Assembly (NCBI GenBank): GCA_910589415.1
Contig: OU342634.1
Coordinates: forward strand, 41,346,723-41,410,722
Origin: Malachius bipustulatus
Taxonomy: Eukaryota; Arthropoda; Insecta; Coleoptera; Melyridae
Direction: 5' to 3'
Length of the DNA: 64,000 nucleotides
The position numbers and the translations under genes were made by a program. Of the stretch, positions 11,509-25,800 are shown one piece after another (within the stretch, counting starts at the first letter, position 1; every line of letters begins with the position of its first letter). The notes below the pieces were generated by a model, which did no database searches, had not been told where the DNA came from, and saw nothing but the letters and a program-made list of their open reading frames with translations.

Positions 11509-12787
11509 TCAACAGGCACTCTCAAGTTCGGGACTGCCTCTCCTTTTCGCCTGGCGTTTCCTAAACTCGTTGAACTCCTCTTTCATCGCTTGCACCCTTG
11601 CGTCGATATTGTCATACCTACTGCTCCTGCTCCCTCCATGAGTCTTTCTAGGCGACGCCGCTTCTTCCACTTCTCTAGGCCCCGTTGGCGTTGACGGCGT
11701 TGGAGTCGGTGTCGCCGGATCGAATTCATAGTGTCCATCTACGCTACCCACATCTACTGCCTTGTGCAACTGCTCAGACGTTGACGGTGACGAAGAAGCT
11801 AGCTCCAGCCAATGTCCTACCAAAGGTGGAGGTGGAGGTAAAGCACTTGGTGCTGGCGGTGGCCTATACGGTGGCAGCCTCCATTCATTAAAAGTGCTCC
11901 CACTCTGAGAACTTTGGTTCTGCTGCGAAGAAGTGTTTTTACTCCCAAACCCACTAGAGCTAGATCTACTTTCTGGTGAACGATCCAACTGATCAGGTGA
12001 GCCTAGTTCTGGAGCACTTCTTGCTATGCGAGCATGCCGAGGAAGTAGTCTAGCTCTAGGTCTAGGTCCTGGTAGAGCAGGATAGGGAGGAGGAACTCTA
12101 ATTCTCGGGCTTTCTCTTATAGGATGTACTGGTATAAAACCTTGTGTTTCTTCGTGGATGGCACGTAGAGATGGCAGCTCTTGAGAGTAGCGTTCATGCA
12201 TCGACCTCAACTGCATGAAACCAGGATACGATCGTTCAGCGGAACTAGGATACCTAACTGACGAGAGGTCGTTATAGTAGAGGGGAGACCAAGGAGGGAG
12301 CATTAAAGCACTACTGGTAGCTGGGGAACTTGACTGAATTCTGGGAGTGTTTGGAGAGTAGATTGCTGGTAGAGGTACTTGAATTTTGTATCCATTTAAA
12401 TAGCCCAGATAAGAAGATAATCCTCTAGCGCTCTGACCTGAAGCGTCGGATCGAAGGCTGAGCTGACTGGGATAGCCTATCAAGGGCTTTCTCCAGGAGG
12501 CCCTGTTTCGTGTACGAGGCAGGAAGCCACCGTCGTCGCTGCTACTGGCGTCTGAAGGGCTGTAAGCTCGCATGTCGAAGACTGAATCGGCTAAAACGAA
12601 ACGACCATCAGCGGTGCGGGAAATACGGGCCAGTGAGGTGCCTTTGCCCTTATACTTGGAGGGCGAGCCTGGGATATAGTCGGGGTGCCAGCTGAGAGAA
12701 CTGCCAGAACGACAGCGGTCGCGGGGCCACACCCAGTTTATGATGAACGCCATAATGCTTAGACCTGGTATTCGGCCTTCTCTAAGT
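11509..12787 (-). CDS. tutl: tutl terminal exon: cytoplasmic tail
   Basis: This 1,279-nt exon codes about 425 residues and the stop. It contains a WVWPRDRCRSG segment, an acidic/serine patch (SDASSSDDGGF), KPLIGYPSQLSLRSD, a proline run (APSALPPPPPLVGHW) suited to SH3, WW or EVH1 partners, a possible short coiled coil (NIDARVQAMKEEFNEFRKRQ) and the end ESAC. The coding sequence is clearly more GC-rich than its flanks. Acceptor TTTTCACAG at 12788 gives frame continuity with the 28616 exon. The open frame extends upstream to a Met at 12867, so a tail-only product from an alternative start is formally possible. The first 20 codons depend on the chosen acceptor; the rest is secure. Confidence 0.85.
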
Positions 12788-15700
12788 CTGTGAAAATTAG
12801 AGGGATAGTTTAATAACTGACGAAGCTCCGGTACTGACCTTTCATACAACATATTTTCAAGCGTCATTGGAACATTTGATCGTAATAGTGAATGTGAAAT
12901 TTGACTGCATTTAATACGAATAGGATGATTGAAAAATTTAACAATTTACTTATTATTAGTGTATTGTGATTGGGAATAACATTTTCAGAATAACTCGAGT
13001 GCCAAAGTAAATGAATTCTTGAGCCCATATGTTCCATTCGATTCTGAAGAGATCGACTTTTTGAAGTTTAACTTATTGGTTATCAGATGATTACTCAGTC
13101 TTGACTCAGATTATCCTGCTGTGAGGCAGACATAAGTCATATTTTGTGCTAGTGCCAAAAAACCTTCATCCTCCATGAGAATACAATTCTGTGACTTCTG
13201 AAAGTGTCCGTTAAAGACAGGCCATATCCTTCGCTAAGCTGCCGGTAAAGGCGGTAAGGAGGAGACCGATACAAGAACGAATTAATGATTGAAATATTTT
13301 TGGATTTATTTATTTTTGACTATAAAAATTTGACGACATGTGATAATGATCAAGAGAATTTTGTTATGAGGGTGATAGTCGTATTTGAGTATTACCTATC
13401 GATATTTTTGAAAGATTTTGGGTCATTATTTTAGACACATTAAAAAATCAAAAGTACCAGTTTTAGGATATTTGCAACGTTAGAACTTCCGACGCTGACT
13501 TGATTGTTTCTGCTTATTTCTAATTAAAAAATAGGTAAGCATTGGTAACTCTATAGCTGATTTTAAATAAATTAAGAGCATTTCTGAGATAAACACAATT
13601 TTTGAACCCAATTTATCAAATACCGATTCTGTATTAAACACATTCAACGTACACATTTTAATTCAATCTGAAATTTAGAAAAATCAGTACCTTTGTTCAA
13701 AATGCAAACTTCAAAATTTAGCTTCAAATTTAATCCCAATTCATGCAAATAAAAAAGTCAAGTAAATTTTAAATATAAAACATAATCACATACATACTGG
13801 CAAGACAAAAAAGGTCTATAATATGACTTCAAAATCATGCAACGAGGGTTGGGAAAAAGGGTTATGAACATCGGAAAAATCCAAATTATACTAGCGCATC
13901 TAAGTTTCTTGAAGTCTATAATAGAGTAAACGTATACTAATACTTATTCTTCGTATATTTTGCCGTCTACTTTTCCATCTCATTTCCAAGTGAAATGGTT
14001 AGCTATCCTATATGATTTTTTTGTCTTTTAAAAAGGTTAATCATAATTAGGTATTATAGGTAATTAAATTTTGATTACGCTAAAAACAACCGCTACTTTA
14101 CGAGTATATTGACTTGACAGGGATAGGTAGGGTTTTCTAGCAGGTGCAAGTGTGCAAAACAGTAAAGAGATAAAGAGAGAGCTAATACGTGTGAGAGTGC
14201 GAACAGGTGACGTTTCAACAGCCGCGGAGTTCTTCACCTTTTTTCCTCCTGGGCAGATCCAAAGTGGCGGCAAGTAACACACGATTGGGAATCAGAAAAT
14301 GGGTAGTACGAATAATGCAGAAAATAACGTTTAGTTATCTACAGAAAATAATTAATTTAAAAGAATGAGTACTGTTTTCGCTTCTAGGAATAACTACCAC
14401 TGTTAGGTCGAGGTAATTTCGATGTAACTGGCACCACAACATGTCATATTATATGGTCTACAAAAATTTAGTTAATCATAGATTATAATTTTTCATTTGT
14501 CTTGGTTATTTTGTACTAGACAGTATTCTCATACGTATTATTATAAGTACACATTTTGACTTTATGTGTACCTACAGTCGTTATTACTCAAGGGCAGATA
14601 GAGGCATCTAGATGAGACTTCGCGTTTGGGAAACATGACAATGTTTTATTTTAAATAAAACCATTTTTTTAAATATTTGGATTACTGTGGATTGGCGCAC
14701 TAGTCTACGTATAGGAAATATAAACACGAAAAATCGAGGAGATATAATTTGATAGCCTGTGAATTTATGATACCTATCTTTACTACAATAAATTGACAAC
14801 GACGCAAACAAAATGAGCAAAGGACGACCTATTAACGTTGCTATCAAAATCTAAAATGTCCTGTTTATGGTGCTTTGTATTTTTACATTTTGAATTATTG
14901 CTGTTATGTACCTAGTTAGAAATAACTGTCCCCAGAATAAGTAAATCCGGGAATGATCTGTTTGACACAGAAAGTTGAATTTTGTAATACAACTATTAGT
15001 ATGACTCCTACTAATACAGAGTCATACTAGGGTGTAGGCGGTCGATAATGATTAAGAAAATCAAATTATAAGGATAGAAGCAAACATAAAAATTGCGAAA
15101 ACTATTTGCTATTTTGAAAAAACCTTCTTGCGCATCAATCGCAGAAATAGTGTATTTTTATGCGATCCAATTTATGAATATTTTGACCGCTTTTTAAATT
15201 GGCTTTCTGAAATTTTCCCTAGTCAGGTCATATTAGCGTAGTGGTTTACTGTGAAAATTGCATTTCACTTCGTTTGAAAACGTGCCGTAGAATGGATTTT
15301 TAAATTTAACAAAACCAAAATAAATGGTAAAACTGAACAATTTTGCCCCTTTTCCTTTGCCCGCCACTGGCTGACTTTACCTAAAAAATACTATTTTTTA
15401 CACTACCTTCAATAGATTTGAAAAAGTGAAAAGGGAGCTTTGAAAACTGAAAATTTGAAATTTTGGAGGAATAAACATAATTTAAAAATTATTCGAATAT
15501 CTCCGCCATTTTTCTTATTTGCTTCTTGAAAATTTTCAGAGTTAAGAGTTATTGGTATAGTTATCTATTGGAAAAATTTCAGTTCGTTTCGTACAAAAAT
15601 AGAAAAATAGAATAAACGGCTATAGAAATTTAGCCTTTTTTACCCTTTTCCTACCCATGCCACTGGCTTAATAATAAAAAAATGCAAATTTTATTGCAAT

Positions 15701-16774
15701 AACTAAAATTTCAATAACTATTCTTCCAATAATGGTAATTTTGTTTAAAAGTTTTTGTTTCTAACTTGCTTATTTAGAGGTTCAAAATCTATCAATTTTT
15801 CCTAAAATTTAAAAGGCAGCCATTTCGGAACGGCTATTCCGATTTTACTCAAGACCGACTACTTGCAGTTATATTACTACAAAAAAAATTTCAGCCCTCT
15901 AAATTGAAAACTGCGACCAGAAACCGTGCCTCATGACCGGTTTTTTTTTGGAAATTTGGAGGGACACCCTGTAAAAGTAACAAAACTTTAGGAAAATAAT
16001 TTTTACGAAAATCAAACGTCATCTCTAAGTTTCACAAGAGTAAAAAATTTCGTTCATTAATCTTGAAAGGTGAAGCTACAGGAGCGTTTTTAAAATTTTA
16101 GAGAAATAAACATCATGTAAAAAAAATTCAAATAACTCCGCCATTTTTGTTATTTACTTCTTGAAATTTTTAAGGGCTAGAGGCTATTAGTATAGTTGCC
16201 TACTGTGAAAATTTCAATTTAATTCCTTCAAAAATGTGCTCAGAAATTGTTAGAGAAATTTAGCGATTTTTACCCTTTTCCTACCCACGCCACTGGCTTA
16301 TTAATAAAAGTAATGCAAATTTTATAACATTAAATCAAATTTCAATTAATTTTCCTCCAATCATGTTGATTTAGTTTCAAAGTTATTTTTCCATCTTACT
16401 CATACAGGGGTTCAAAAAAAAGCAATTTTTCAAAAACTTCAAATGGCCGCCATTTTGAAACGGCTCGGCCGATTTTGCTCAAGTACAATACCAGACCAGT
16501 TCTTATATATATCTTACTCCCACAAAAATTTCAGTCCCCTAGATTGAAAACTGCGACCTGAAATGAGATGACAAAAACGGGATATGGGGAATTTTGAAAG
16601 GACACCCTGTAGAAGTAACGCGACTTTAGGAATTTTTTTCAACGAAAATCTAACGTCGTTCCAAAGCTTTACAAGGATCCAAAATTTCATTCACTAATCT
16701 TGAAAGATAAAGCTACAGGAGCGTTTTGAAAATCGAAATTTCGCGATTTTGGAGAAATATATATATATATAAAT

Positions 16775-16805
<31 letters not shown>

Positions 16806-19800
16806 AATATATATATATATATCGTGGGCAGGTGAATTTTGGAAAACCACTTTTTCGTGATCTGGGGGTCATGATCGGTGGACATTTGATGAGTTTGGGT
16901 GATTTTCGAAAAGTGATGTCGTCCTCAATAGTGTATTTTTTTATTAAAAAATACACTAAAATGGCGAAACGCGAGTAATTTTTCTCTTTTTAGGTAGAAA
17001 GCAATTTTTTTATATATTTCAAAGGGCAACCTGAAAGAAATTTAGATAAATATATTTTTTTTTTAATTTTAATTTCCTTACTATTGAGAATTATTGTTAA
17101 GCTCAGTGAAGTTGGCAGCACTAAGTGGGAGTTTTTATAAAATTTGAACGGCACTTGTTTGCCCACGATTTGTCCAACCAAAATTTTCGTTTGTTCACCC
17201 TCCAAACAAAAAGTTATGGCATACGTGAAAATTTTGACATCATCAAATTTGATATCAGCACCCCATAAAAAGATTTCATTCATTTCCAAACGGCATTCAA
17301 TTGTTCAACTAAAATTTTGGTTGGTCGTTGGGAATGATAATTTAAATCCATTCCATAATTTTCAAGGTCAAGCATTACAAATATAATAATATGGTAATGA
17401 TAAGCAAGATCGACCAAAAATGACGTTTAAAAACTAGATGTCTACGGTATTACGTTGAAAATTGAAATAAATTCTGAAATTAAGGGAAGCTCGTAAGATT
17501 TTGGATTTTCCTGAAACTAGAAACGTTACACGACCGTTATCAAAGAGAAATGTCAAAATATGTCATGTTTTGAGGTACTGCGGTTGCGATGAAATCGATA
17601 TCGCGTTGTAACACAGCAGGACCAGTATTTCGTAAACAGACCGGGGAAATCTATTTTTTTTTTCAGTCGATGGAGTCGGACCTTCCCTGTCATTTGACAT
17701 GTGTCTTAGGTTGGGTCGGGGTGCGGGGGAGGTGGGGCATGCTTTTAAAATTTACTGAAAATGAATTTTATCGAAAAAACGGATATATCTGAGCCGGATT
17801 TGATCTGACAAAAAAATTATGGTATCAAAAATCGAAGAGCTTGACTAAACACGGAAGTTCGTTCCGACCTGAACCCTTTAGCTCAACTGGTTCGCGAAAT
17901 ATTGCGATATTAAGGGTGCAAAAATGGATAAAAATTTAACTGACTTTTGCTCGGCAGGTGGTGGAGTTACGGCGTCAATTTTTGCGAGAGGAAGGGTGCC
18001 ACCGAGTACTTTGACGGGCCGGAGGGAGGGGGTGGTGGGCCAATTAGGAGGGGAGATATGGGGGTGAGAAGAAAAATACGGAAACGCTCGTAAAAAGTTT
18101 ATTTATTGACCTACAGAAACCAGGCACCGCTCATTTTTTCGTTTTTTTTTTTTCTTATACCCGGTAGTCATGGCAAAAAAAATTATTTTCGCAAATGCGC
18201 GCTTGGCGCGCAATTAAAAAAGTCTTTTTTTTTCTCGCGTTTTTGGGGGTGCAGGAAGGGGGTGGGGAAATTTTTTTTCCACCACTGAACGCCATTTTTT
18301 TTTATCTTTAATTTGAGCCCCACTTGAACCTGATCCGATCATAAATAAGGGCACAACGAACCGGGAAAGTCTAGGCTTTATTGCGGGCGAACGGAGAGGG
18401 GTGGGGAGTTCTTGTTAGGCTCATTGGAAAGAGAAAACATTTATTTATCTATTTATTTATTTGTTTTTTTTTCGTGCGTATCTTGCCCGCGCGCGCGAGT
18501 TATACATGAAGATTTCTCTTTAAACCGGGCGAGAAAGATACCCGAGCAGCCGTGGGCGGAGCTTACGCTCTCCGCTTGTCTATACTCCGGGCACAGTCAC
18601 GATCGGCCGGGAACGCGCGCTCGGAATTTATTTTCGAATGCTTGTTCGCTCGTACCTTTTTTGAAAAAATAAAAAATGAATGAATGAAAAAACGAATGAA
18701 AAAATAAAAAAAATATATTTCCCCGGTCTGTTTACGAGCTGTTTATTTTACCGGTCCTGCTGGGTTACTGGTATATTGAAGGTTTCTTCGAGGAAAGACG
18801 GGTTTAAACTAAAATTGACAGACATAACGGTCTAATATTATGTGATCAGCAGCTTAATTTGTTGCGTTTTATGACTGTGTTGAATTGAATCCCGGTAACC
18901 TAACGCGTGAGAAATTCATACTTTTTTTTCAAAAGGGGATTTTCAAAGCATTAACCCTGAAATGTTTTTTGTTCTTTTTTATCTTCATCAATTTATCGGC
19001 CGAACGCGTTTCTCTTACCATGTTTTATAAAATAAAGGAAATAAGGAAATTAAATGATAACAATTAATTGCCTCTTATTACTTATTGACTCTGGATTGTG
19101 TGATCAGTCTGGACGTGGATCAGTGTATAGTCAATTTGGAGACATCTTTCTGTTGGTTATCATTTCCGGGGACATTATTTCCTGGAGAGGTTATCTCATA
19201 GATCTTTGTGTATATAATCTGCTTTCTCAGGAATTCTGAGATGCGTTTATAAATTTTGCATTCATCTGATTTAATTTAATGAAGTGGTAGTTAGAAAAAT
19301 ATAAATCCCATTTGTAGAAAATTTTGCCTGGAAAAATAATTTCGAATTCAGGTTAGTTCAAAATAATTTTCAAAAATGTATGTTCCCTATAATTGAAAAA
19401 GCAGCGAAAATTACAGATCATTGTATGGTAGTATCACAGATGTAGCCTAAAACCTAACTAAAGTATCAAAATACGACTAATAGTTTCGGTAGATAACTAA
19501 AACGTGGAAAGTAAATATAATCTGAACAATATATCTAGGTATAGAACTAATGCACCTACACAGAAATGACCAGACCTATGGACTGGCCAACATTCCAGGA
19601 ACAAATGAAGCACATTGAAATCAAGGCACACGGTAGTATAAATCGTCCGCCATGTGCCTGGACTCTACAGGAATCTATTTCAGATCCCCCGCTACAAAAT
19701 GCGATCTTGAGTATTATAAGTAGTGTTAATCCACTGCGGGTTAAATAAAATTGAATCTTTTTTCAATAGCAAATTTTATTCAAGTTATATAAAATAATTG

Positions 19801-22800
19801 GTCCTTTATTGATTCTACTTTTTTAATACTGTACTCCATATTTTTGAAATATGTTTTTACTGTTATGTATTCTTCTTTGGTAGCCTTGTTTGTAGAAATA
19901 AAATCCATTAGGTATGCTCCTTGATGTAAATTTAAGTGTGAGTAATAGGAACAAAAGTGGTACCACTTTCATATTTTGTTGATAAAATATTTCGTCAAGT
20001 AGTGTTTGTCGTAAATTAAGTTGTAAATCCTTTACTTTAATTTATTTTAATTTTACAATTAATTAAAAAAATTAAATGTATTTTCCGCATAAAATTAAAA
20101 TTATTAAATACTTTCATTTTAGATTAATATTACCAATTAAAAAACTCGAAAAAATTAATAATTGGTTCTACAGAATATTGAGCAATATGGATCGCAGAGC
20201 ATAGCGGAAGTGCTATAACGCCTGACGCTTACGGTTAGTGTCAACGCTTGTCCCAGGAATAATAAACACGCTCTCGTAGTCACGGTAGGACTCAGATTCG
20301 ACCGTCCTACAAGAGGAGATCACAGGTGTAACATCTCCGTCAGTACAGGGATAGACATCCAATATACCAACATAACATTGTTTGAGAGTAGATAGCATTA
20401 AGTATGAGCTTACAAGGCCAGATTAATGGACTAGTTGCTCCTGTTCGGAACAAGCTTAGGGAGGACTTCATCGACTGGCAATAAAAAAAGATGCCCACAT
20501 TTTTTTTTTATCTTGAGCTAATTTAGAATCAGACTTAATTTTTACTCGGCACAGGAGCAACTGATTTTTAATTCCTTGTTTTACTATCCAATTTTCCTAA
20601 ATTTGCAGTGGCTTTTGTTTTACCAAATAATTACATCATGTGCTGAAGACGCTGTCTACATCTCATGGCTGACATAACGTGCAGTAGCTGACATTACTAA
20701 AAAAGCAATTTCGACGAAGAGGTAAGCAGAAACTTACGTTTGGAGGAACATTTTCACTGACAGAGAAGCGGCAAACAGAAATATTCCTCCAAACGTAAGT
20801 TTCTGCTTGCCGCTTCCCCCAAATTGTTCTTTTAAGTAATGTCAGTTACTGCACGTTATTTCGGCCATGAGATATAAGAGAAATAACGAACTCTATTGCC
20901 ACCATTTTTGTGAGTATGGTGTCAGAATATAAATTGTGCTAGTAGACCTAGATTTGCGAGTGGGAGGAAAATTAGACCCCAAAAGGGCAAGCAGAAAATT
21001 AAATGGTGGACACTGGAGGAAGTACAGCGAGAAAATTATTTAAGGAAAAACTTATGGAATTAATAATTTTGAGAGAAAATGTACAGGAATTAAAGTGGCA
21101 GGAAGATGACAAAAGATACTACAGATTGCTAAAGAGGTTTTATCAAAAAGCTGCTTGCAACACCATTGAAATGGGACTGTGCTAATTCTTTTATCTAGAA
21201 GGGAGACATTCAGGATAGTGGGAAATATCGGAAATCAAACAGATCCACGTAGTTAACTACCATAAAGACTCTTGAAGGACAATGTTGAAAGTTTAAAAGT
21301 GACTTATTGGGAATATCAGTACTATGGAAAAGAAGGAAAATATTATAAGAGGAAGATTGAAGGAAGAAACAACAATAATATAAGATCAGTTTTGTTTCAT
21401 GATAGGGTAGAGAACAATAGATGGAATTTTTATCACAGAAATGGAAAAGCATCGAGAAAAGGAGAAAGCAGAAAAGATTGCATTATGGTTTTCGTTTATC
21501 TATAAAAAATACATACGATAAAGCGAGAGAAATGTGAAGATGTATGAGAAAATAAAAGAGTGTCCCAAACGTAAGAATCAACTAACTAAGCTATGACTCA
21601 GAAGAGATGCGTTGTTGGACTGATTGAACCAGTCAAGGTGCTTGAACCCTTATCTTTTCAACCTTATCATGAATGTAATGACCCATAAAGGAAAAGTTTC
21701 CTAATGTACGATGTTTGCTCGACCCGAAGGGGGAAAACATAAGAATGTCGTTTGAAGATGAATGCCTAAAAATTAATAGAAAGAAAAACAAGAACAGGTG
21801 AAGATCCAAAAAGAAAAAAAAACTGAAAAGAGTGGAAAACTTTGAATATGTATCTCCGCAGTTACCACAGACGGCGAGCTATGTATATTATACGTGGAGA
21901 CAGCACAGTACAATCTGGACGAATAAATTTGAGTAAAGTCTCTGGTGTGTTATGAGAGCGTAGGATTAGTGCAAAGAAATAGGCAGGGGTCTCCAAAACT
22001 GAGGTAACTAGACTGATGTATCGAGCAGAAGTACGGCCTACAAAGAGAATACAGGTTGCAGAAATGATATTGTTAAGATCAATTGGTGGGACAACAAGAA
22101 AAGGAAAAATCAGAGAATAATAGATATGAAAACGGCATCTAATGAGACGACACATGAAGTATGATGAGTTCAGATGAGCGATGTCAATGGAAGTACCTAT
22201 GTGGAAGGAGAGGACGAGGTAGGCCTAAGTAGATACGGGCGAATGTGATTGAGAATAACCCCAAGGTAAAATTATTAAAGAAGAACAATCTCGGACTTCA
22301 TGTCGAGCTGTGGTAGAGGTGAGACGTGATAAACAAATTGTAAGTAAAGGAATACGATATTAGTTATTAATATAATCGTAAAATATACTAACAATTAATT
22401 TTACCTAGTGTATAAAATTTTTCCACTTGAAATAAGTTGAATAATCCCTTTCCCATCAAATCATAGATTTTATGTACAAAAATGCTGCCCGTCCCAAAGG
22501 ACGATCAGCATGATCCAGGGCCCAATACTTCAAAATTAATAGACATAGATGAAATTATTCCCGATGCCCCCCCGATAATAGATAATAGACCCAATTTTCA
22601 ATATGGTGCAAATAACATAGGACCTTTTATTGTCATGTTAGAAGGTTCTGATAAAAATGTAGGCAATTATAACCCTTTAGCACTGGCTAAAACAGTGTTT
22701 AATCTAAAGCTGGAAAATGTCAAAAAAATAGATAAGAAAGGCAAAAACAGAATTAGTATCGAATTCAGAGATTATTTGAGTGCTAATAAATTCGTTAAAA

Positions 22801-25800
22801 ATAAATCATTAATTGAAAAAGGATATAAACTATTTATCCCAAGTAATTTAGTATCTTGTAAAGGGATTATTAGGTTTGTGGACAGATCCGTTTCAGATGA
22901 GGAAATAATGGAGAGAGTTGAGAGTACATTTAAGGTTCTAAACGTCAGAAGGCTGAGCCGTAGGTCTGTAACAGATAAGGGTAAAGTGGAGTACATTCCG
23001 ACTGGAACTGTACTAGCGACATTTGAAGGCAAAATTCTTCCTAGGTTCATTTCTATTTATCAATTATCAATGCCAGTGGAACCATATATAATACCTGTCA
23101 TTCAATGCTACCAATGTCTAAGATACGGACATACAAAGAAACAGTGCCGAAGTAAGGCCCGATGCATGAATTGTGGAGGGTCACATGAGGAGGAATGTAA
23201 AGATAGTACTAGATGTTATTACTGTAATAATGATAATAATCATAAATCAACAAGTAAAACTTGTCCGGAATATGTAAGACAGAAAAATATAAGAGAGGTG
23301 ATGTCACTGGAGAACATATCATATTTTGATGCCTGCCTTAGATTCCCAAATCCAAGCGACACAGGTCATCAAGTCTTACCTCTAGATACGGTATATCCTA
23401 CACTCCCAAAAACTCCTCAAAATAATTACATCACAGTTGCAGAACGGAGAAAATATGCTACAATGACTCCTAACAGTATAGGTCGGCAAAATGCAGGTTA
23501 TAGCCATGCATTGAGATCAGTGAATAGTAACAATAAAAAACGTCGAGCAGACTCCCCGGTAGGATATGATGTAAATAAGCACAGAGAAAGTTTATTCCCA
23601 GAAGGACCAAGACAATTCTCAGGTTCTCCAATCAATGTACTCCCACCAAAGGAACCAGCTACTGAACCAGTACTCTCAGTCGATTCAATTAAAAATGTCC
23701 TCACAAGAATGTCAAATCCTGATAAAGAAGCCGTTTTGACCTATATAATAACCTTACTGCAAAATTCCAACTCCCCCGTTTCGACACAGATCCAATTTAT
23801 ATCACCCTAATGACCAGTAATTTACAAATCAAGGTAATGCAGTGGAATATTAAAACTGCTTTAAACAACTACGATAATCTATGCTTTCTCATAAAGAATC
23901 AGAAACCAGATGTTCTCGCTCTGAATGAAACCTGGCTCAACCCAACGCTACACTATAATTTCAAAGGATATACAACACTACGTAGAGATCGTGAAGATGG
24001 GTATGGTGGAATAGCTTTCTTAATCGACAACAAAATTTCCTATACAGAGCTAGCTCCTAATCCAACTGCGTTCCCACACAGAGTACAAACCATGGCCATA
24101 GAAATAGGAGGTATATGTATTATTAACATGTACGTTCCCTCTGATATTAAATTAATGACCGACACATTTGTTAATTTTATTAATCAGTACTACAATTTGC
24201 CATATTTGCTAGTGGGAGATTTGAATGGTAATAATCCAATGTGGGGAAGTACAGTTTCGAATTTTAACGGAAGATCCATAGCCAAGTCGATGGAATACAT
24301 AGATTTCGTGATACTTAATGATAACTCGGCAACAAGGTTTACCCCTCCAGGTGAAAATAAAAGCTGCGTTGACATATCCCTATGCTCTGTAGAGCTTTCC
24401 AATTTAACCGCATGGTCAGTACTAGAAGATTGCGGAATGAGTGATCATTATCCTATTTTTATTACTATAGGGGCAAGTCAATCTAATTCATCTCGAAAAA
24501 ACCTCAAACCAAGACGAAATTTCAAAAAAGCAGACTGGCTTTTATATCAACAAATAATAGAAGACGCTCCGGATATTGAAACACGACTAAACTATACAAC
24601 ACTTACGAATATCATACATGAAGCTGCAGATCGAGCAGTTCCATGGGTGAAGCTTCGGAAAAATGCCAACCAATCGTCCCCCCATTGGGACGAAGATTGC
24701 TCGAAAGCAATAGATAATAGAAAGGAGGCGTTGGCAAACTACAAAAACAATCCTACACTGGAAAACTACATATATGCCAAGAAAATGATCGCAGAGTCCA
24801 GACAAATTATTAAGTGGAAAAGGAGAACGAAATTCAGACAATTCTGTGAAACACTTAATAGAACAACTCCACTCAGCAAAGTATGGAAGACAGTCAGAGC
24901 ATTCTCTAGGACTATCACAGCCAGCAACAACGTACTGCCAGATCAACAAGTAGCAGAAGACATCTTGGCCCTCCTTACCACATACAATCTGCACCAGTAT
25001 GAGACTAACGACTTAGATAATAGAGATAACGAAGAACCATTGACAATAGAGGAGCTAGAAAATGCTTTGAGGGGAAAAAAGGATAAGGCGATGGGCAAGG
25101 ATGATATTTCATACTCAATGATATCCTACTTGCCAGCAGTAGCTCTACAGAGATTACTGGACATATACAATAGGTGTCTCATGGGTAAAGAGTCAATACC
25201 GAAGCAGTGGCAAACACAAATAATTGTACCCATTTTAAAGACAAACAAAGACCCCAAATCGCCCATGAGCTATAGACCCATTGCTCTGTCGTCATGTTTA
25301 GGGAAGACCCTAGAAACAATGCTAAAGAACAGACTAGAATGGATAATAGAAAGTAAAAATCTCTTCCCACCACTGATGTGCGGGTTCCGAAGAGGAAAGG
25401 GCATGCATGACTGCATTGCTTATCTCACCACACATGTATTATTAACTCAGACCCGAAATATGTATACTGGTGCGGTATTCTTAGATATTACTGCTGCATA
25501 TGATAATGTAAATATTCCCACACTCTGTTCCCACATGGCCTCATGCAAGATACCACAAAATTTAACATCGCTTATTATTCAATTTGTAAAAGAGCGCACA
25601 CTTTATGTTAAGGACAAAAACAACCACATTCATGGCCCAACCAGCACATTTACAGGACTTCCTCAGGGTTCACCGCTAAGCCCTATACTCTTCAATCTCT
25701 ACACATCTACTGCTTCAGACAACTTACCTACAAATGTAAAGCTCTTACAATATGCAGATGATTTTGTCCTGCTGACCAGCGGAGTGGATGTAACAGAAGT

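Noticed and set aside
12510..12695. Plus-strand basic 61-residue frame
   Set aside because: Antisense to the tutl tail exon; GC-rich coding sequence gives long shadow frames.
16687..16956. Minus-strand frames rich in Ile-Tyr
   Set aside because: They are translations of the (AT)n microsatellite.
24587..24994. Minus-strand frame of 135 codons
   Set aside because: Lies entirely within ORF2 of the I-like element in the opposite direction.
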